64,000 nt of DNA from Pyrocephalus nanus (taxonomy: Eukaryota > Chordata > Aves > Passeriformes > Tyrannidae). Made by a program: the position numbers and the translations under genes. The stretch spans positions 312,001 through 376,000 of the forward strand of contig CM076264.1 of NCBI GenBank assembly GCA_038380795.1. The letters run 5' to 3'. Shown here piece after piece: positions 38,801 to 49,135 of this stretch. The notes below the pieces were generated by a model that saw nothing but the letters and a program-made list of their open reading frames with translations, was not told the DNA's origin and ran no database searches. The stretch's first letter is position 1. Each line of letters starts with the position of its first letter.

Positions 38801-41800
38801 CTACATTGCTCCAGAGGCTTAAGAGTCTGAAGCACTAATCATTCATTAGCTATCTCCCACAGAAGACCTTTTTATTTTATGCTCCCTTCTCAGATAAGTA
38901 CTAGCTTTTCCACACATCTCTTGGGCCGAGGCCAGTGCAACAGCTGAGCAGGTGAGCTGCCCGTAGCTCTGCCCCTTACACGATTTTCCCCAGCACTTAT
39001 CTACTTCCTACACTCAGACTGCAGGCTCTGCAGCACAGGTTGCCTTGCACTCTCATTTCCCCCAGCATCTGATACCAGGAGCCTGGACTCTCACTGCTAT
39101 ACGTGCAAGCAGTACCAAGACAAAAAACGATCAGTTCACTCCATGCAGACTCTCACTTTCACCTACAGGTTCCCACCACCTCTCCAGTCAAAGCACATTC
39201 CCCACAGGTTTGCTGCTACAGCAGGAAACTCTAGTTTCCAAGCAGCAGCCTTGCAGAACACAACCCTATTCACCTCCAGCCATGGTGTTTGCTCAAACAT
39301 CATTTATTTTAAGTCTGCTCTAGCTTCATTCTGCCTCAGGCCTAGATCAGGTCAAGCAGACCAACCCCAACCAGAAGCAAGCGCTTTCTAAAGCCTCAAT
39401 TAGTCAAGCAGAGACTTCTGTATGACTGAGAAAGCCTCTCTAATGAGAGCTTTCCTTCCAGCTCTTTGATTAAGCACAGTAGCCAGAACAGCAAAAGTGA
39501 TAGAAATGTTCACTATGGGCCTTACATTAAGGCTCTGTAGGCAGCCAAGCCAACAGCAGCTGATGGAGTATGTGAGCATGCACTCCATGATGTGAGAGCC
39601 TAAGAATAGGCAGGCACAGCTCTGCACCACCGTGCTGCCCATTTCTTAGAGCAGTTACCCCCAAAGACACTGCATGCTCAGTCCATTGAGCTTTGACTCT
39701 CTGTCACAGATGGTTTAGCTGAAAAATGGGAGCAGGACAGAACTGCAGAGGTTTCCTCTGTTAGCAGAAGAGACAGGAAGGGGAAAGATGTATGCAGAGT
39801 AAGAAAAATATCATAGCTAAGGTAAAATGCCAAATGAAATACAATTTAGAGAAAGCTCAGCTCACTACCCTAAGTTAATTTTAAGGATTTTTGGGAGGCA
39901 ATACAAAGAGCTGCAGTGGCAGACTCACACTGTGTGGATTCTGAGATCAGTGAGTGAGAGGTTCCTTCATATCAAGACAAATCACAATAGTTCTCTTTTA
40001 GAAGAGAGAAGTGGGGGATGCCTGGGACCCTCTACAGCTCTTGGGATTTCCTTTACACACCCTAGTGCCATGACAAATGCAGCACTGGACACTCCTTTGG
40101 AGCCAAAACAGTCAGTAGTATATACTGGATACCCAGCTGCCTCTCCTTAAAACAGCCATCATATCTTTACAGTTGCAGGATTTTGCACATGCCAGGGCAA
40201 TATTCCCTGGCAACCTGGAATCAGAGGCAGGGAAGAGTAAGAGTCCCCTGCATTTATATCACATTTATCCAGAGCCATTAATGAATTCTGCCATGTTAGA
40301 GCAGTACAGAGTAGCCCTCGTAAGCACTGCCACTTAGAGGATGTACCACCTCCTCAACCTTAACCTCAGTACCTCATCCAGCAGACAGAGAATTTAGTTA
40401 CTCCAAGAAAACATATTTAATAGCTTCCTTTTTGACAAAGTTTTTGGAAGCCAGAGTCTGCATAAAGCATTAGGTTGATCCATCATGTCCTGCAGATATA
40501 CACTGCTACACTCACTCTGGAAGCTGGGGCTGTGTGTAACAGCCAGAGCCAGAAGCAGTCAGGCAAGCTTCAAAGAGCTAAATGCTCCCTGCCAACAGTC
40601 GCTCTCATTTCCTTTAAACCATTGATAGCCAGAGGGTCAGCATGTACATCCTGCACCTTTAAAAATGGTCTTGAATCTAACATTTTTGCTGCCTCTGTGC
40701 TGTCAGATAAGATAAATTTTTAAGTCATCCACTGCTGTATGTTACAGATAATTGAAAAAATGATTTTGGATAGATATTACAATGCTCGAGTGGCATTTCT
40801 TTCACTTGACAAGCATTATCTGCAACAGCATCCATCCTTTTCAGGATTTGGTGCTGTAGATGTTGTCCTACCCAAACAAATTCCCACAGAGACAATTAGT
40901 CCTGCCTTTATTTTCCCCATCAAACATTCCTCAAGGAAGTAAAACTTCCCTCCCTGCTATGCTCTTAAGTCTCTCGTACAACTGGTTTACAGAAGTGCAA
41001 AGATATACCAGCTCTTTCTTCCCAGGGAGAACAGTCACCTCATGCTTTCCTGAAATTACCACATAGATTTGCTTAGAGAGACTAATATGATTTTCTTTTT
41101 TTAGAAGCCAACAGCTGTTTAATATTCCATGTTCTGTTTAGCCTCATTTGTGTCAGGCTTGAGGCGTCAAAAGAAGAGAGGCTGGCCATAGACACTGCTG
41201 ATGAGGGCTACTCTGGGTCAGGAATAGCCAGACCAGAGTGAGTTAAGACATTAACGACTAAGAATATTCTAATTTTCAGCTAAGAGCTCCTGTGGGAACC
41301 AAAACAACACAGAAAGGTTGCAATCCCCAAAGCTTGGCTTCACTTGGCCCTGGCTAGCCTGTCTTCAGGAGAAGCCAGGCAAGGCCAGCTGACTGGAAAA
41401 CAACCCAGCAAGGGTCACAACACAGTAAAACCATCAAGGAGCCCCTGGCAGCTTGTCCCTGGGGTGGCTGGAATCCAGTGAACTGGCACTTCTCACATGT
41501 CTAAACTAAGACTGGAGAAGAGCCTTGGGGTCTAACATCAGTCCCTGAGCACAGGCCAAGCTAACGACATAAGCAGAGTGAGCTGCATTGTCACACAGGA
41601 AATCAAACTCCCCTTTCCCCCGTCTCAGCATTTATGACTGAAAATACAAAATAAAGTTATTAACCACGAGATACCAGAGGTGTTTAACACAACTCCAATC
41701 CCTTGGTCCTCCCTAATACGCAGCTACCAGATCACTTTGGAGAAATAAATAAATAAATAATAAACTAAGAAAATAAAATCTTTGTGGGTCTGTACAGCCG

Positions 41801-43550
41801 AGAAAAGCAGCTAGATTCTGAAAAGAGTGTTTAGGAAACATTTGTTCTCCATTTGTCTCATGAGCTACCTGGTTAACACCACACCTCCCAGGCAGGAAAG
41901 CTGCTCCACTGCTTTCATTTCTCATCTTTTTGTGCTCAGATACCACATTTGCAGAGACAATAGTCAGAAAAATGCCCCTTTGTACCACCGTGATCTACCC
42001 TAGCCTGATGCACTTCAGAACAGTTAATCACCTGCTCCAGAACAAGGCCAGTCCCGGAGTCCTTTCTTTCACCACTGCATACACTCTACAATCCCGCAGG
42101 CAAAATTCCTGGCAGGCTACAAGACAGAGGTTCCTCTGTTTCCCTATCTCTTAAAGCCCAGTAAAAATTATTTACAGCCTCCCCAGATCAAGTATAAGAC
42201 TTGCTGGGACACTATTAGGTTTCTTATGGTGCTGTGACTAGCAATCACATCTGTACCTGACTGTCAGGGGACACTCTTGGCTGAGCCGGCCACCCTCGTC
42301 TATTGCTGAGAGCTCTGAAATTTCTCAGTTGAAACATCTGAAAGTTAATGAACCCTTATAACACAAAGCTCCCACAGCTTAAGAGTTCTTTTATGAGCCC
42401 AGCACATAGTGGATGCACAGGAAAATCGCACTTCAGGCAGGCCTCTCTTTTCAGAGCATGCCCAAGCAGAAGGCCAGACTCTCAGGAACAGCAAATGGCA
42501 GTGAGCAGAAAAGATACCACACGGTATTTTGGATGGCTCTGCCATATAGTACTCCAGGCCACAGCAATACCTACAGGTTTGCTACAGGCAAAGCTATGGT
42601 TTTAACTCACCAGTTAGAAAAATCAAGGGGAAAAAAAGACATCTCACTGTGAAAGTATTATATCACCCAAATGCCCCTGGGTAGGGAGGCAGGTCCCAAC
42701 CTCACAGAGAAATGCAATATTTGAAATAGGGATGGCAATAATCACAAGCCCTCACTGGATGAACAAGTGGCTGTTATAATCGTGAAACCACTCTTAACTC
42801 TCTAAAAACAGTTATGCAACAGTTATCACAGTCACTGTCCAAATGTGAAAAAAATGCCAAATATGAAACAAACATAAGAAAACTCTGGAGTCAGTAATAT
42901 AGAAATGTCATTGCAGGAAAAAAGACAGTCTTTTCAAAGCAACAATTTACTTACGTACATCTTCATTTGAACTTTGGTTCATCTTCCAGGAACACCTTCT
43001 GTCCTGTGGAACCTGTACCTTAAAGCAATCACATCTAGAACCATAGCCCACCCGTTCCACCACCATTTGCAACCTCCAAAATCCATCAGTACCCCAAGAG
43101 ACAGACTCAGACACAGAGAAGTGTTGCCGTTTTTACAGGCACTTAACAAGTTATTCAGCAGAAGGCAAGAACAGGAGACATTATCAAAGAAACCCAGTGT
43201 CTCTGCCCCAGAAGCACCATCTCCTTCAAGGTTTCGCTCATGTTCCTCCCTCCCATGCTCCACACCCGGCCCCAGTGACACCATCAGACCCCGGGATAAC
43301 ACTAAATTTAACTGGCAGCACAGGAATGGGATTGGACTGGCACACCCAACACCAAAAGTGCAGGGCAGACTGGGCAATCACTGCTGTGGCAGAGAAAGGG
43401 ACTGGCTTTTGTTTTTCAGTTTCTGGGACTTTTTTCCCCTCTTTTTAATTGCTAAGCCTGCAAATGGGGTTGAGCATGGGGAAGGGGGAAGGGAACATAA
43501 TCTGGTGAACAGCTGGGGCCTATCACTTTTCATTGCAGGTCTTGGAGAGA
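35891..43550. other. Non-coding sequence
   Basis: No gene is supported. + strand C excess is marked here; by hand count 38401-38460 has 29 C and 5 G. A single + frame from 36896 to 37732 is interrupted by only two stops (ending at 37108 and 37456) and has serine/proline-rich texture, but it matches no family I know. A (AAAT)n run lies at 41743-41760. Confidence 0.45.
41743..41760. repeat. (AAAT)n microsatellite
   Basis: Four to five tandem AAAT units, continuing imperfectly into TAAACTAAGAAAATAAAA. Confidence 0.85.
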
Positions 43551-43559
43551 TGTGGTTGA

Positions 43560-43800
43560 CAGAGTGATGCACAGAGGCTGTCCCAGTTAATGACTTCACC
43601 ATTCTCCATCATTATCCCCATCATTAGGAAATTAGGAGGACAGAAGGTATTTACTGTAAACCTGCCACCTCCCAAGGAGAGATAAATAGAAACTGATAAA
43701 TGGGATCTTCTGGTGCTGTTCGTCTATTAACCTTCTGCTTCCCAGTTTAGGCATATGCATGATATCCTGCCATTAATACCCAGTAATTGGCATAGCAGTG
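43560..43800. promoter_or_regulatory. Candidate conserved non-coding element, homeodomain/POU-rich
   Basis: Dense motif content: CAGTTAATGAC, CATCATTATCC, CATCATTAGGAAATTAGG, GATAAATAGAAACTGATAAA, GGCATATGCATGATATCC (POU/octamer-like ATGCATAT on the minus strand), CCATTAATACC and CAGTAATTGG. It abuts the two candidate minus-strand exons, so the whole 43.56-44.15 kb stretch looks constrained. The enhancer role is inferred from motif clustering. Confidence 0.35.
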
Positions 43801-43816
43801 GGCAACACGCTCCTAC

Positions 43817-43875
43817 CTCGAGCGTCAAACATCTCCTGTGCTGCATGTGAGTGCACGACTACGCGCACCACAGCT
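43817..43875 (-). other. Candidate exon B (minus strand)
   Basis: On the minus strand a 59-bp segment is bordered by a pyrimidine-rich acceptor (CCCTTCCCTGGCCCGGCAGCAG|) and a donor (GCTCGAG|GTAGGA). It reads open in one frame as AVVRVVVHSHAAQEMFDAR and holds several CpGs. With candidate exon A upstream, the two nucleotides left over from A plus the first base of B form one codon and keep the frame open across the join. An alternative acceptor three bases upstream keeps the same frame. I do not recognise the peptide. It could be a real small exon, a non-coding exon or chance. Confidence 0.3.
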
Positions 43876-44087
43876 CTGCTGCCGGGCCAGGGAAGGGCCT
43901 CTGTGCAGCTGCTCACACCTCCGCTCTGAGTCTGAGTGACCAGGCAGACCTGCTGGGTCTGAGGGGAGGCATCTATTTGGTCGCAGGAGAGGGGGCTGTG
44001 TGTGCATGACCTTCCCTCGGTGAAAGCAACTAGCAGGTAGGTACACTGGTACCTCCAGCTGAGCTACTGTGTGCTCTGTCAGCCTAC

Positions 44088-44143
44088 CTCCGAATACAGC
44101 TCACAGATGCCTCCGGCGATGACAGTCCGGCTCGCTGCAACCT
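44088..44143 (-). other. Candidate exon A (minus strand)
   Basis: A 56-bp minus-strand segment lies between the acceptor CTTTCCTTGGTGTTCAG| and the donor TATTCGGAG|GTAGGC, 212 bp upstream of candidate exon B. It has four CpGs in a CpG-poor region. Two of three frames are open: one (RLQRAGLSSPEASVSCIR) joins in frame to exon B; the other (VAASRTVIAGGICELYSE) does not. No ATG lies inside. No family is recognised; transcription evidence is required to accept it. Confidence 0.3.
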
Positions 44144-44327
44144 CTGAACACCAAGGAAAGAAGCCTTTTCCTTACCATTGTGAAGTGTTCTGTAAGCTGC
44201 TAAACAACAAAAAAAAAAGGCAAGCTTATGAGACCTCAGAATTTATGAACTTTCTTTCCTAGTTAAAAAGCAGCCAACATTTCATCAACCTGCACTGACA
44301 CTTCTGCAGCTCCCTGGCCACGAGTGG

Positions 44328-44458
44328 TGCTTTGCACGTGCTGACTTGCTTCACCCTCACAGGCTGAACCTCTAAAAAGTACCAAGTCCTCAGATAGACA
44401 AACTGAGACACTTCTTTCCTCAGCAACCCAGCCCTGCAAAGCTGAAGTCCACACTCAG
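44328..44458 (+). repeat. Possible MIR SINE, worn copy
   Basis: The order GTGCTTTGCACGTGCTGAC, TTCACCCTCACAGGC, AGTACCAAGTCCTCAGATAG and ACAAACTGAGACAC follows the MIR consensus path (…catctcatttaatcctcacaac…ttacagatgaggaaactgaggcac…). This is the longest of the MIR-like traces in the window. Divergence is high, as expected for an element older than the bird radiation. Confidence 0.4.
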
Positions 44459-45595
44459 CGAGATCAAGATTTTACATAAGCCAGCTCTCCTGCCCTCATA
44501 GAAATCAGGCTCACTTGCAGGTCAGTGACCAATCGTTTCTTCCACCTAGATTATGCCTCTATTTAGTAAAAACCCCACTCCACTGCTACTTTCCCCTATT
44601 ACATGACATTATTAACTGCTTTACTTACCCTACCTCTAGCATTTTCCTTTCAACCAGCATAATAGTTTCGAATTCATGCGGTGTGCAGGTGACTACAACT
44701 CAGAGACACCAGCCAAGACTACAGCTGCCATTTCTGATGAAGAACAATCACAACAACTTAACACAAGTCTTAAGACTACCACATGATTATGGCAATATTT
44801 ATCAACGTGTAACCTTTTCCAGAAGCTCAGGAAAACCAGAGGGCCTATTCTTACATGTACTAACCTGGCAAGCAGTTCATCAGCTTTGTGTTGGATGGGT
44901 GGCTCCAATGCCTTGGAAGGAAGGACCGTAGGTATGAGCTATGCTCGCTCCTTCCACACACGTTGGCTTACACACATCAACTCTGTGCAGGAGACTAACG
45001 CCAACATGATTGTGATGGCGAGTTCTAATGGGAACACCAGCATTAATTCCCATCTGTCTAAGCAACTGGCAGTGTCCATCAATTACGGCAAGAGCCAACT
45101 AACAGTTGCAGCTGCAAAATAAAAAGAGCAGAATTAACATTTCAAGTTTCTGTCATTCACCTGAATTTTTTACAGTTGTAATTAGCAAGCTGCAGAAGCT
45201 GTCAACAATCAACATCAGCCAATCTGTCTACACCACGAACCCAACAGCATGCCAGAAATTGTCTCAGGTTTTTTTCCTCTTGCTTCCCTCCATTAGAATT
45301 TTCCCTTCAATCCCCCCACAACATTTATCTCTTTTACCACCAGTCACTAGAACTGAACATTTCAATACAGTGAGAGACAGAATGACACTTAACTGATACA
45401 GTCATAATTATTTCCTTTCTCCAAACCTCAGTATCATAACATGCTGCTCTCTCCCCAGGCCTCTACCTCCCTACCCGTATATTGGAGCAACGCTGCAACC
45501 CCTTTCCTAAAATGCAACCCTTACCCAACTCCAAACATTCCTTTCTGGGGGATACTGAGAAATTTAAAGCTTTCCAGCTGAAGACCTGCTCTTTG
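44459..45595. other. Non-coding sequence
   Basis: No gene is accepted. At 44985-45122 the + strand has a CpG-retaining open stretch after a CTGTGCAG acceptor-like site, ending in a stop at 45120-45122; the minus strand is also open over part of it in two different frames. Nothing matches a known family. Confidence 0.4.
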
Positions 45596-45599
45596 ATGA

Positions 45600-46976
45600 G
45601 CTAGTGCAACTGGTTTCCCAGTCCGCACCAGAAGAGCTTGTTACAGCATCCACCTGGCTCCACTTACCCAGGAACCCCCAAACAACCAATGCTTCAATTT
45701 TTGTCTATTGCATCAAACCACACAAAAATGAAACACGCAAACAACAACATCAAAATAAAACCAAACAACTCCAAATGCTTGCTTTTTTCAGGGCTAGCCA
45801 GAAACCAATACATTTTAAACACAGAGTGTACAAAGAACGCATCCTGGGAGACTAGACACCTTGAATCAGATGGTCTGCTTTGAGGGGGAAGTTATGTTGA
45901 TTTTTGAGGCTTTTTTAATAGGCCTGGGTTTTTTTCTGTTGTTTTTTGGGGTTTTGTTTGCTTGGCTTGAGTTTATCTGGGTTTAGTTACTTTTTGTTTC
46001 TTTTTATACAAAGTCCTCACATTTTTGAAGCTATTGATCCTTTTCAAAACAAGTTGTGGCAGGTATCTCATTATCAATTAAGAGCTGATTTAACCTCTGC
46101 ATTCACAGTAGATTAGAACACATACGACATACGCAACAAGTCAGGGACAGCTGTAAGTGTCCAGCTCTCACAGGTGCATCCCCTTCTGTACTCTCCTACT
46201 ACGTTAGAAGGAAAGCTCTTCAGCAAAAACCTCACCAACCTGAGGACACAAGAGGCAAGTACAAAAAACCTCCCACTCCGAAGAAGTGGCTTAAACCTCT
46301 TAGTACAATATTGCGCAGAGTTCATCTGCTTTGAAACCACAGGACACAAATCTTTTTCCCAGCCAAACGGTGAGACATGGACCTGCTTCTAGCCTGGCAT
46401 AGTGAGAAACAGCCTAAACCTCTTGGAGGGCCCTCTCTTGCCAAAACTAGCTGGGCATTGTTTTTCAATCTAGCAAACCCCCTTTTTCCTCAAACTCATC
46501 TTGGGAGCAGCAGGAAGGATATGGCATCATCATTCAAGAATAAGGAAATTGAAACCAAGCCTCCAACCCCGCAGCCGAGGCCAGGCACCACCCAGCACCC
46601 CAAAGTGCCAGAAAGCACTCCCTTCCCCAGCAAGCACAGCTTTCGTACCCACAAAATCCAAACGGAGGCTCGGGGAAAAGCTTGAGGGGATGTGCGGGGC
46701 CGTCGCTTCCCGCCTCGCGCCTGAGGGGACCCTCACGCCGGAGGGGGGGGGGGGGGCGGGGGGGCGCTCTACCAGCGTTTCCCACTTTGCGCCTGAGGGA
46801 GCCCTCACGCGCCTGAGGCGGGGGGGGGGGGGGGACCGCGTTTTCCCGCCTCTCGCCTGAGGGAGCCCTCACGCGCCTGAGGCGGGGGGGGGGGGGGGGA
46901 CCGCGTTTTCCCGCCTCTCGCCTGAGGGAGCCCTCACGCGCCTGAGGGGAGGGGGGGGGGGGAAAGGAGGACGAGA
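45600..46976. repeat. Macro-unit 0 (diverged, with extra ~450 bp)
   Basis: It aligns to the other units from GAGCTTGTTACAGC to AAGTGTCCAG (to about 46162), and again from CTCCCTTCCCCAGCAAGCAC (about 46609) through CAAAATCCAAACGG to GATGTGCGGGG. The 46163-46608 stretch has no counterpart in the other units. Its A/C arm is short and less pure. Its CpG block (46690-46976) has 64-65 bp subunits with runs of up to about 16 G. Confidence 0.8.
46690..46976. repeat. CpG-rich minisatellite block 0 with poly(G)
   Basis: Subunits of 64-65 bp are built as GCCTGAGGGAGCCCTCACGC, then GCCTGAGGCG, a long G run, and ACCGCGTTTTCCCGCCTCTC. Four CCCTCACG cores are present. Several G runs exceed 12 nt, so lengths in any assembly are unreliable. 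Confidence 0.9.
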
Positions 46977-48000
46977 CTTCCCGCTGTGCAACTCTGTTCA
47001 AAAAGCCCTCAGCAAAAGAGCTTGTTACACCCTCGTTACAGTATTCACTTGCGCCATTTACTCAGGAACACCCAACCAACCAGTCCTTCCATTTCTTTTT
47101 TCGGTTGCACAAAACCGCACAAACATGAAGCAAACAACCAAAACCACCACAACAACAAACCCCAAAACTATGATCACAAAAAAACCCAACCCCCCCCCAA
47201 AAAAAAAAAACAAAAAAAACCCAAACAAACAAAAACACCAAAAACCCAAACCAAAATGAAGCCAAAAACAACAACAAACAATCACCAAACAACAACAACA
47301 ACGCCAAAAAAAAATCAGCAACCCCAACCAACAAACAAAAAACCCAAACCCAATACTAAGAACAAAACCAAAAACTTTCGAACATTTGCTCCTTTCAGCA
47401 CTAGGTAGAAACCAATACTTTTTAAACACCTCGCATTTTACAAGGAAGCATCCTAGGAGACCAGACACCTTGAAGCACTGCTTTGAAAGGAAACTTATGT
47501 TCGTTTTCAGTTGGTTTGGGTTTGTTTTTTTTTTACAAGCTTCGTTTTATTCTGTTGTTCTTGGTTTTTGTTCAGGTTTCTTTCAGTTTTGTTTTTTTTT
47601 TTTCTTGTTTTGTCATAAAACCTTAACATTTTTAAAGCTAGCGATCTTGTTGAAACCCAGTTGTGGCACAGACAACATATGTGTCATCAATTAAGAGCTG
47701 ATTTTTAACCTCTGCATTCATAGCAGACTAGAACATATTACACATACCGCAACAAGCCAGGGACAACTGTAAGTGTCCAGGCTCCCTCCCTTCCCCATCA
47801 CGTAAAGCTTCCTTACAGACAAAATCCAGAGGGAGCCTCAAGGAACAGCCTGAAGGGATGTGCGGGCTCGCGCTTCCCGCCTCACTCCTGAGGGAGCCCT
47901 CACGCGTCTGAGGGGCGAGGCGGGGCTCGCGCTTCCCGCCTCTCGCCTGAGGGGGCCCTCACGCGCCTGAGGGGAGGGGGGGGGGGGAAGGAGGACGAGA
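46977..48000. repeat. Macro-unit 1
   Basis: It starts at CTTCCCGCTGTGCAACTCTG. It comprises a unique leader, an A/C-rich arm (about 47107-47385), a conserved core with AGAAACCAATAC, a G/T-rich arm (about 47505-47615), an AT-rich tail and a CpG block with two CCCTCACG-bearing subunits (47870-48000). Compared with units 2 and 3 it shows many small differences in the arms, and TGTGTCATC where they have TGCGTCATC. Confidence 0.88.
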
Positions 48001-49135
48001 CTTCCCGCTGTGCAACTCTGTTCAAAAAGCCCTCAGCAAAAGAGCTTGTTACACCCTCGTTACAGTATTCACTTGAGCCATTTACTCAGGAACACCCAAC
48101 CAGTCCTTCCATTTCTTTTTTCGGTTACACAAAACCGCACAAACATGAAGCAAACCACCAAAACCACCACCACAACAAACCCCAAAACTATGATCACAAA
48201 AAAAACCACAACCCCCAAAAAAAACAAACAAACAAAAAACCCTACAAAAAACACCAAAAATACACCAAAAAACAACACCAAAAAACCCAAACCAAAATAA
48301 AGCCAAAAACAACAACAAACAATCACCAAAAAACAACAACAACAAAAAGCCAAAAAAAGTCAACAACCCCAACCAACAAACAAAAAACCCAAACCCAATA
48401 CTAAGAACAAAACCAAAAACTTTCGAACATTTGCTCCTTTCAGCACTAGGTAGAAACCAATACTTTTTAAACACCTCGCATTTTTCAAGGAAGCATCCTA
48501 GGAGACCAGACACCTTGAAGCAGATGCACTGCTTTGAAAGGAAATTTATGTTCGTTTTCAGGGTTTTTTGTTTTGTTTCGGTGGGCTTTTTTGGGTTTGT
48601 TTGTTTGTTTGTTTTTACAAGCCTCGTTTTATTCTGTTGTTTTTGGTTTTTGTTTGGGTTTCTTTCAGTTTTTTTTTTTCTTGTTTTGTAATAAAACCTT
48701 TACATTTTTAAAGCTAGCGATCTTGTTGAAACCCAGTTGTGGCACAGACAACATATGCGTCATCAATTAAGAGCTGATTTTTAACCTCTGCATTCATAGA
48801 AGACTAGAACATATTACACATACCGCAACAAGCCAGGGACAACTGTAAGTGTCCAGGCTCCCTCCCTTCCCCATCACGTAAAGCTTCCTTACAGACAAAA
48901 TCCAGAGGGAGCCTCAAGGAACAGCCTGAAGGGATGTGCGGGCTCGCGCTTCCCGCCTCACTCCTGAGGGAGCCCTCACGCGTCTGAGGGGCGAGGCGGG
49001 GCTCGCGCTTCCCGCCTCTCGCCTGAGGGAGCCCTCACGCGCCTGAGGGGCGAGGCGGGGCTCGCGCTTCCCGCCTCTCGCCTGAGGGGGCCCTCACGCG
49101 CCTGAGGGGAGGGGGGGGGGGGAAGGAGGACGAGA
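48001..49135. repeat. Macro-unit 2
   Basis: Same order as unit 1, with its A/C arm at about 48127-48420, G/T arm at about 48550-48690 and a CpG block containing three CCCTCACG-bearing subunits (48941-49135). By eye it differs from unit 3 by about five substitutions and one 4-bp (GTTT) indel over the roughly 940 bp before the CpG block. Confidence 0.9.

Noticed and set aside
42974..43567. 197-codon + frame, the longest in the window
   Set aside because: It opens with TTG; a 132-codon frame overlaps it on the other strand; no domain, signal peptide or splice support.
44880..45122. Overlapping open frames on both strands near 45 kb with protein-like texture
   Set aside because: The minus-strand reading needs a frameshift, the + reading is short, and neither resembles a known protein.
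46986..47408. Lys/Thr/Asn/Pro-rich 140-codon + frame, with 96-codon relatives in macro-units 2 and 3
   Set aside because: It starts at GTG rather than ATG, and most of it is a translation of the A/C simple-sequence arm. Repetition reflects the DNA repeat, not a protein family.
48082..48513. Phe/Val/Cys-rich hydrophobic minus-strand frames resembling membrane proteins (also in units 1 and 3)
   Set aside because: They begin with a non-ATG start and are the complement of the same A/C-rich arm; the hydrophobicity is an artefact of TTT/GTT/TGT triplets.
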